From NCBI GenBank assembly GCA_047967505.1, contig CM106538.1: a stretch of DNA of 64,000 nt; one strand, given 5' to 3'. Shown here in pieces: positions 63,491 to 64,000 of the stretch; the first letter of the stretch is position 1; each line of letters opens with the position of its first letter. Below the pieces are notes generated by a model. It was not told the origin of the DNA and made no database searches. It saw only the letters and a program-made list of their open reading frames with translations. The position numbers were made by a program, and so were the translations under genes. This DNA is from Dipteris shenzhenensis. Lineage: Eukaryota; Polypodiophyta; Polypodiopsida; Gleicheniales.

Positions 63491-64000
63491 GTAAACACTA
63501 GAGAATGGAGTAAGAGAAAATTGCCCAAAACCACTGTTTACATCCCGAGACCTTAGGAACAACTTGCAACCAACAAGTGTCACAAGGAGAGGAGATGAAA
63601 AACATGTGCATAGGTTGGAACCAAGGTGGTGAGCTTGAACACAGCCTCCCAGGGCTAGCGATGGCAAAAATAGCTTCAAAAGGGTAGAACTAGCAGGCAA
63701 AGTAGAACACCAACAAGGAAAAGGATGGAGTAGCCATGCAGGGAAAAAGGAGGGGAATGGATCGATGGATGCAGTGGGCACATGGCTGCAGAGCAAAGGA
63801 GTAAGGAGGGATGCACGATGGAGGAGATGTAGGGAGACGATAGCTAGTGAGGAGGGAGCTCAAGTAGGGGCAATAGCTTCAACAGCTTGTAATTCTTTTC
63901 AATGACCTATAGCAACCAGGTAGATTAAGATAAACAATCAAGAGTTGGATGCCAATCCTCTTATGCAAATGGTGTAAGAGGATAGCAATCCTCTTATGGA
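63491..64000. other. No gene supported at the right edge
   Basis: A minus-strand frame (63796-63377) runs into the LINE text but shows no recognised domain before it. The last 60 bp contain a short repeat of CAATCCTCTTATG (63953 and 63985). Confidence 0.4.

Overview
This window looks like an intergenic, transposon-rich stretch of a large land-plant nuclear genome. The evidence is two clearly plant-type protein genes (a PRA1-family Rab acceptor and an L-type cyclin), plant-style LINE, Copia and Gypsy remnants, a tRNA-Met primer binding site, and short introns with GT..AG borders. I cannot fix the species. A fern or another large-genome vascular plant fits best, but that is inference. Only two genes are intact and recognisable in 64 kb.

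Layout. 1-3.2 kb: a decayed LINE (+). 3.2-4.8 kb: a Copia-type gag fragment carrying a near-perfect 535-bp tandem duplication, followed by a polypurine tract and a probable LTR. 5.5-8 kb: simple repeats and a 16-bp minisatellite. 8.5-9.5 kb: Gypsy gag remnant. 10-10.8 kb: LINE remnant (-). 12.0-12.5 kb: two exon-like segments (-) of an unrecognised gene. 16.4-17.0 kb: PRA1 gene (-). 18.1 kb: a small ORF (+) pointing away from PRA1. 18.4-18.8 kb: a compact non-autonomous Helitron with a diagnostic terminal hairpin.

20-47.6 kb is dominated by three decayed autonomous rolling-circle elements: copy 1 (-, about 20-24.7 kb), copy 2 (-, about 26-31 kb with possible accessory exons to 34 kb) and copy 3 (+, about 37.9-47.6 kb). 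All three show a HUH Rep domain, then a Pif1-like SF1 helicase, then a C-terminal APE-type endonuclease. This is the Helentron-type architecture. Copy 3 also has a spliced RPA-like OB-fold gene and an OTU-protease-like domain upstream. Its RPA-like gene is split by a 5'-truncated LINE (39101-41311) with poly-A tail and an 8-bp target-site duplication.

48-52.2 kb: a Gypsy fragment, local repeats, and a complete young non-autonomous LTR retrotransposon (50030-52182, minus sense) with two 298-bp LTRs, PBS, PPT and a 5-bp target-site duplication. 53.3-54.7 kb: a cyclin-L gene (-) whose coding region has no intron. 55-58 kb: local duplications, a SINE-like fragment, a long purine tract and microsatellites. 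59-61.2 kb: Copia remnants. 61.5-63.5 kb: another LINE remnant (-).

The two host genes have no visible functional link to each other. The main biological interest is the set of Helentron-like elements, their gene content, and the dated nesting of other elements in and around them.
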